Source of the DNA: Didymella arachidicola
Lineage: Eukaryota; Ascomycota; Dothideomycetes; Pleosporales; Didymellaceae
Direction of reading: 5' to 3'
DNA length: 64,000 nt
NCBI GenBank assembly: GCA_016630955.3
Contig: CM050001.1
Location: forward strand, 1,054,001-1,118,000
How positions within the stretch are numbered: the first letter of the stretch is position 1; the number at the start of each line of letters is the position of its first letter. The notes under the pieces were generated by a model. It saw only the letters and a program-made list of their open reading frames with translations. It was not told the origin of the DNA and searched no databases. Shown one piece after another: positions 62,343 through 64,000 of this stretch. Both the position numbers and the translations under genes were made by a program.

Positions 62343-62939
62343 ATGCCGAAGGAATCCGGAACACGAAAGCTCCGAGCCCCGCGTTCTCAGTCGTCCACCG
62401 AGCAGCGTCGTGCCCGCGCGCGTCGTATCCAGGATCGTTCGTTGGAAATGGCGTTTCGTTGTGAAAGATGTGAACAAAAGAATTTTCGGTGCTTTGTCGA
62501 TACCGCTACTGGTCGATGTGCTGGCTGCATCTCTGTGAAAGCAGAGTGTAGTCTGTTTGTTCCTGAAGAAGAATGGGAGAAAGTTGAGAAGGAGAAGGAA
62601 GAGAAGCGACTCGAGCTTGCTCGTTTCGAAGAGGCGACGGCTCGCGCGAAGCGTGAGTTGTTGGAGCTCGAGAGTCGTGAGCGTCAATTTGCACGTCGTG
62701 ACCTGGCGATGTTGAAGGCGCAAGATCAGGCGCAAGAGGCGGAAAGTTCGAGTACCGCTACCGGCCCCCTTGTCTCCGTCCCTTGGGCTGATCCTGGCTG
62801 GTTACAGGCTAACGATTCTTCCTTTGGTCTCTCGTCTGACCAACTCTTTGTTGACTTTCTTGCTGGAAACCCTGTGGATCCTGTGCCGTACTGGCCACAG
62901 AATTTCGATACTGCGTCAGCAACTGGCGGCAGTTCGTGA
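62343..62939 (+). CDS. antisense ORF in the Gypsy element: Zn2Cys6-like finger plus coiled coil
   Basis: 198 residues on the strand opposite to pol, starting 115 bases from the polypurine tract and overlapping the last 131 bases of the integrase ORF tail to tail. Residues about 1-35 are strongly basic (RRARARRIQD). Then comes CERCEQKNFRC, FVDTATGRCAGC and ISVKAEC: six cysteines spaced CX2CX6CX8CX2CX6C, which satisfies the fungal Zn(II)2Cys6 DNA-binding pattern. A long Glu/Lys coiled coil (EEEWEKVEKEKEEKRLELAR and on) follows, as in dimeric Zn2Cys6 regulators, then an acidic/aromatic Ser-rich tail that could activate transcription. Not part of the normal gag-pol set. Function is inference; the frame is fully open. 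Confidence 0.7.
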   Translation: MPKESGTRKLRAPRSQSSTEQRRARARRIQDRSLEMAFRCERCEQKNFRCFVDTATGRCAGCISVKAECSLFVPEEEWEKVEKEKEEKRLELARFEEATARAKRELLELESRERQFARRDLAMLKAQDQAQEAESSSTATGPLVSVPWADPGWLQANDSSFGLSSDQLFVDFLAGNPVDPVPYWPQNFDTASATGGSS

Positions 62940-64000
62940 GGTTTGCTTCTGGTTCCCACGTGTTTTCCGAGTCCGGGTATCCTAACCACTTGACTAGGTA
63001 TTCGTTGTTTTCTTTGGTTTTTCGATGTTTGATTACTTTCTCGACTTCCCACTCGTCCTGGCCGTCTGCCTGGTAGTGAAAGTCTTTCTGGATTGGCGTT
63101 CTGGGGTCGGCTGGTTCCAACAGCGAGATGTGGAACACTGGATGGATCTTTGCGTCTTTAGGCAGCGCAAGTCGGTAGTTGACTGAGCTGATTTGTTGGG
63201 AAATGAAAAATGGTCCGACCTTGACTTTGTCCAGTTTTTTCGTTGGTCGCCGTGTGCGTAGGTTTTTCGTAAGGAGATACACTTTATCCCCCTCCTTTAG
63301 CAGAGGCGCCGTTTTTCGTTTCTTGTTAACATAAGAGATGCTCCGTGACTGAGCTTTAGCGATGTTATCGAGCGATTTTCTGTGTACTTCCTTCAGTGCT
63401 TCGACTGAGTTAATCGCTGATTCCGTTTGAATGTTACTGTCCAATGATCTGGTAAAGAGATTTGGGTGTCTCCCGTGGTTTGCAAAGAACGGTGTCACGC
63501 CTGTTGCTTCCGACAATTTGTTGTTGTACGCGATTTGTGCCATAGGTAGCAGTGAAACCCAGTTGTCTTGCTGCTGGTTGCAGTAGATGCGGAGGTACGT
63601 CTCCATTGTTTGGTTCACTCGTTCTGTTTGGCCATCCGTCTGCGGATGATACGCGGTTGACAGTTTTTTCTTGGTACCAATAGCTGCTAACAGCGTGGTC
63701 CAGTAGTTTGATGTAAACAACTTGTCTCTATCGCTGATGATTGATTCGGAAATGCCGTGGTGTCGAACAATCCTATCCAGATATACTCGTGCGAGCTGCT
63801 CTGCAGTGTAGCTGTGGCGGAAAGGCACAAACTCAGCGGCTTTCGTGAATCGATCAACTACAACGAAGATTGAGTCGTAGGTGTATCCTGTTACAGGATC
63901 CTTGGAAACAGGTAGCTGTGTAACGAAATCCATCGTGATGTTCGTCCATGGTGCCGTTGGCGGCTCCATTGCCTGTGCTTCTCCATACTTGGCGTGCGTG
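62809..64000 (-). CDS. Gypsy pol C-terminus: integrase and chromodomain (partial)
   Basis: The frame is open to the window edge (upstream codons HAKYGEAQAMEPPTAPW), so this is the end of a longer polyprotein. The integrase core has MDFVTQLP, IISDRDKLFTS and QTDGQTERVNQTMETYLR, giving the D,D(35)E triad. The GPY/F-like region reads VGPFFISQQISSVNYRLALP. The C-terminal chromodomain is EWEVEKVIKHRKTKENNEYL and KWLGYPDSENTWEPEANL, which in chromoviruses directs integration to marked chromatin. No stop or frameshift in 397 codons. The stop at 62809 lies inside the antisense ORF. Confidence 0.92.
   Translation of the reverse strand, partial: THAKYGEAQAMEPPTAPWTNITMDFVTQLPVSKDPVTGYTYDSIFVVVDRFTKAAEFVPFRHSYTAEQLARVYLDRIVRHHGISESIISDRDKLFTSNYWTTLLAAIGTKKKLSTAYHPQTDGQTERVNQTMETYLRIYCNQQQDNWVSLLPMAQIAYNNKLSEATGVTPFFANHGRHPNLFTRSLDSNIQTESAINSVEALKEVHRKSLDNIAKAQSRSISYVNKKRKTAPLLKEGDKVYLLTKNLRTRRPTKKLDKVKVGPFFISQQISSVNYRLALPKDAKIHPVFHISLLEPADPRTPIQKDFHYQADGQDEWEVEKVIKHRKTKENNEYLVKWLGYPDSENTWEPEANLTNCRQLLTQYRNSVASTAQDPQGFQQESQQRVGQTRDQRKNR

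Larger units (their letters stand above)
61744..64000 (-). mobile_element. 3' part of a Gypsy (chromovirus-type) LTR retrotransposon, runs off the window
   Basis: Minus-sense order: integrase with C-terminal chromodomain (64000-62809), an antisense ORF (62343-62939), polypurine tract, 3' LTR (62212-61744). The gag, protease, RT and 5' LTR must lie beyond 64000. It is inserted in T11. The three solo LTRs A-C are relatives. Confidence 0.9.

Noticed and set aside
62337..62735. 132-codon minus-strand frame opposite the Zn2Cys6 ORF
   Set aside because: Shadow of the plus-strand ORF; no pol motif and out of frame with the integrase.
1..64000. tRNA or rRNA genes
   Set aside because: Scanning for T-loop (GGTTCRANNCC-like) and conserved rRNA segments gave no convincing candidate.

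Overview
The window is from a filamentous ascomycete, most likely a Dothideomycete of the Pleosporales type (inference). Host genes have 45-66 base GT-AG introns with CTRAY-like branch sites. Transposons are of the fungal pogo/Fot type, Tad-like LINE type and Gypsy type. Long TA-rich blocks hold transposase copies with many in-frame TAA/TAG/TGA stops and almost no frameshifts, the mark of repeat-induced point mutation (RIP).

Layout. 1-7.5 kb: a partial APH-type phosphotransferase, two small unknown genes, an intact SRPK-type kinase and a convergent dead copy of such a kinase. 7.5-14.95 kb: a 297-base repeat present as a perfect inverted pair, a small gene broken by a 159-base TG..CA element that is itself split by DNA transposon T1, a kinase-fold pseudogene with RIP-type stops, and a 5'-truncated APH pseudogene. 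14.95-31.9 kb: an almost uninterrupted row of pogo-like DNA transposons (T2 to T6), nearly all at TA. T2 is split by a full 6-kb LINE with a 14-base target duplication; T3 is split by a second copy of the 159-base element; T6 is RIP-degraded. 31.9-39.9 kb: a gene-bearing island with a membrane protein and a wax-synthase-like MBOAT enzyme. 39.9-46.97 kb: TA-rich RIP debris holding two solo LTRs and two nearly identical, intact, GC-normal transposons (T7, T8). 46.97-55.0 kb: transposase scraps, a small secreted cysteine-rich protein, a hAT-like non-autonomous element, a TPR fragment and a DUF3435 tyrosine recombinase (the family of Starship 'captains') with one nonsense codon. 55.0-61.7 kb: TA-rich debris with nested transposons and a third solo LTR. 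61.7-64.0 kb: the 3' end of a Gypsy/chromovirus-type element with its LTR, polypurine tract, integrase-chromodomain and an antisense ORF encoding a Zn2Cys6-type finger.

Three patterns stand out. First, the four long LTRs share their ends and a TATA-containing R/U5 part, but each carries a different short motif array in the same place in U3; the element also encodes, antisense, a protein with a Zn2Cys6 signature. Second, each DNA transposon subfamily has a TIR built from two direct copies of its own 10-13 base motif spaced 16-18 bases, while the outermost bases are shared. Third, a DUF3435 recombinase gene with C2H2 fingers is complete apart from one CGA-to-TGA type stop.

Insertion order can be read from nesting. 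RIP-degraded copies are oldest. T7, T8, T1, T4, T5 and the LINE look young because their frames are open and their TIRs or target duplications are perfect or nearly so. No tRNA, rRNA or CRISPR array was recognised. All assignments are by eye from translation and motif reading; no database search was possible.
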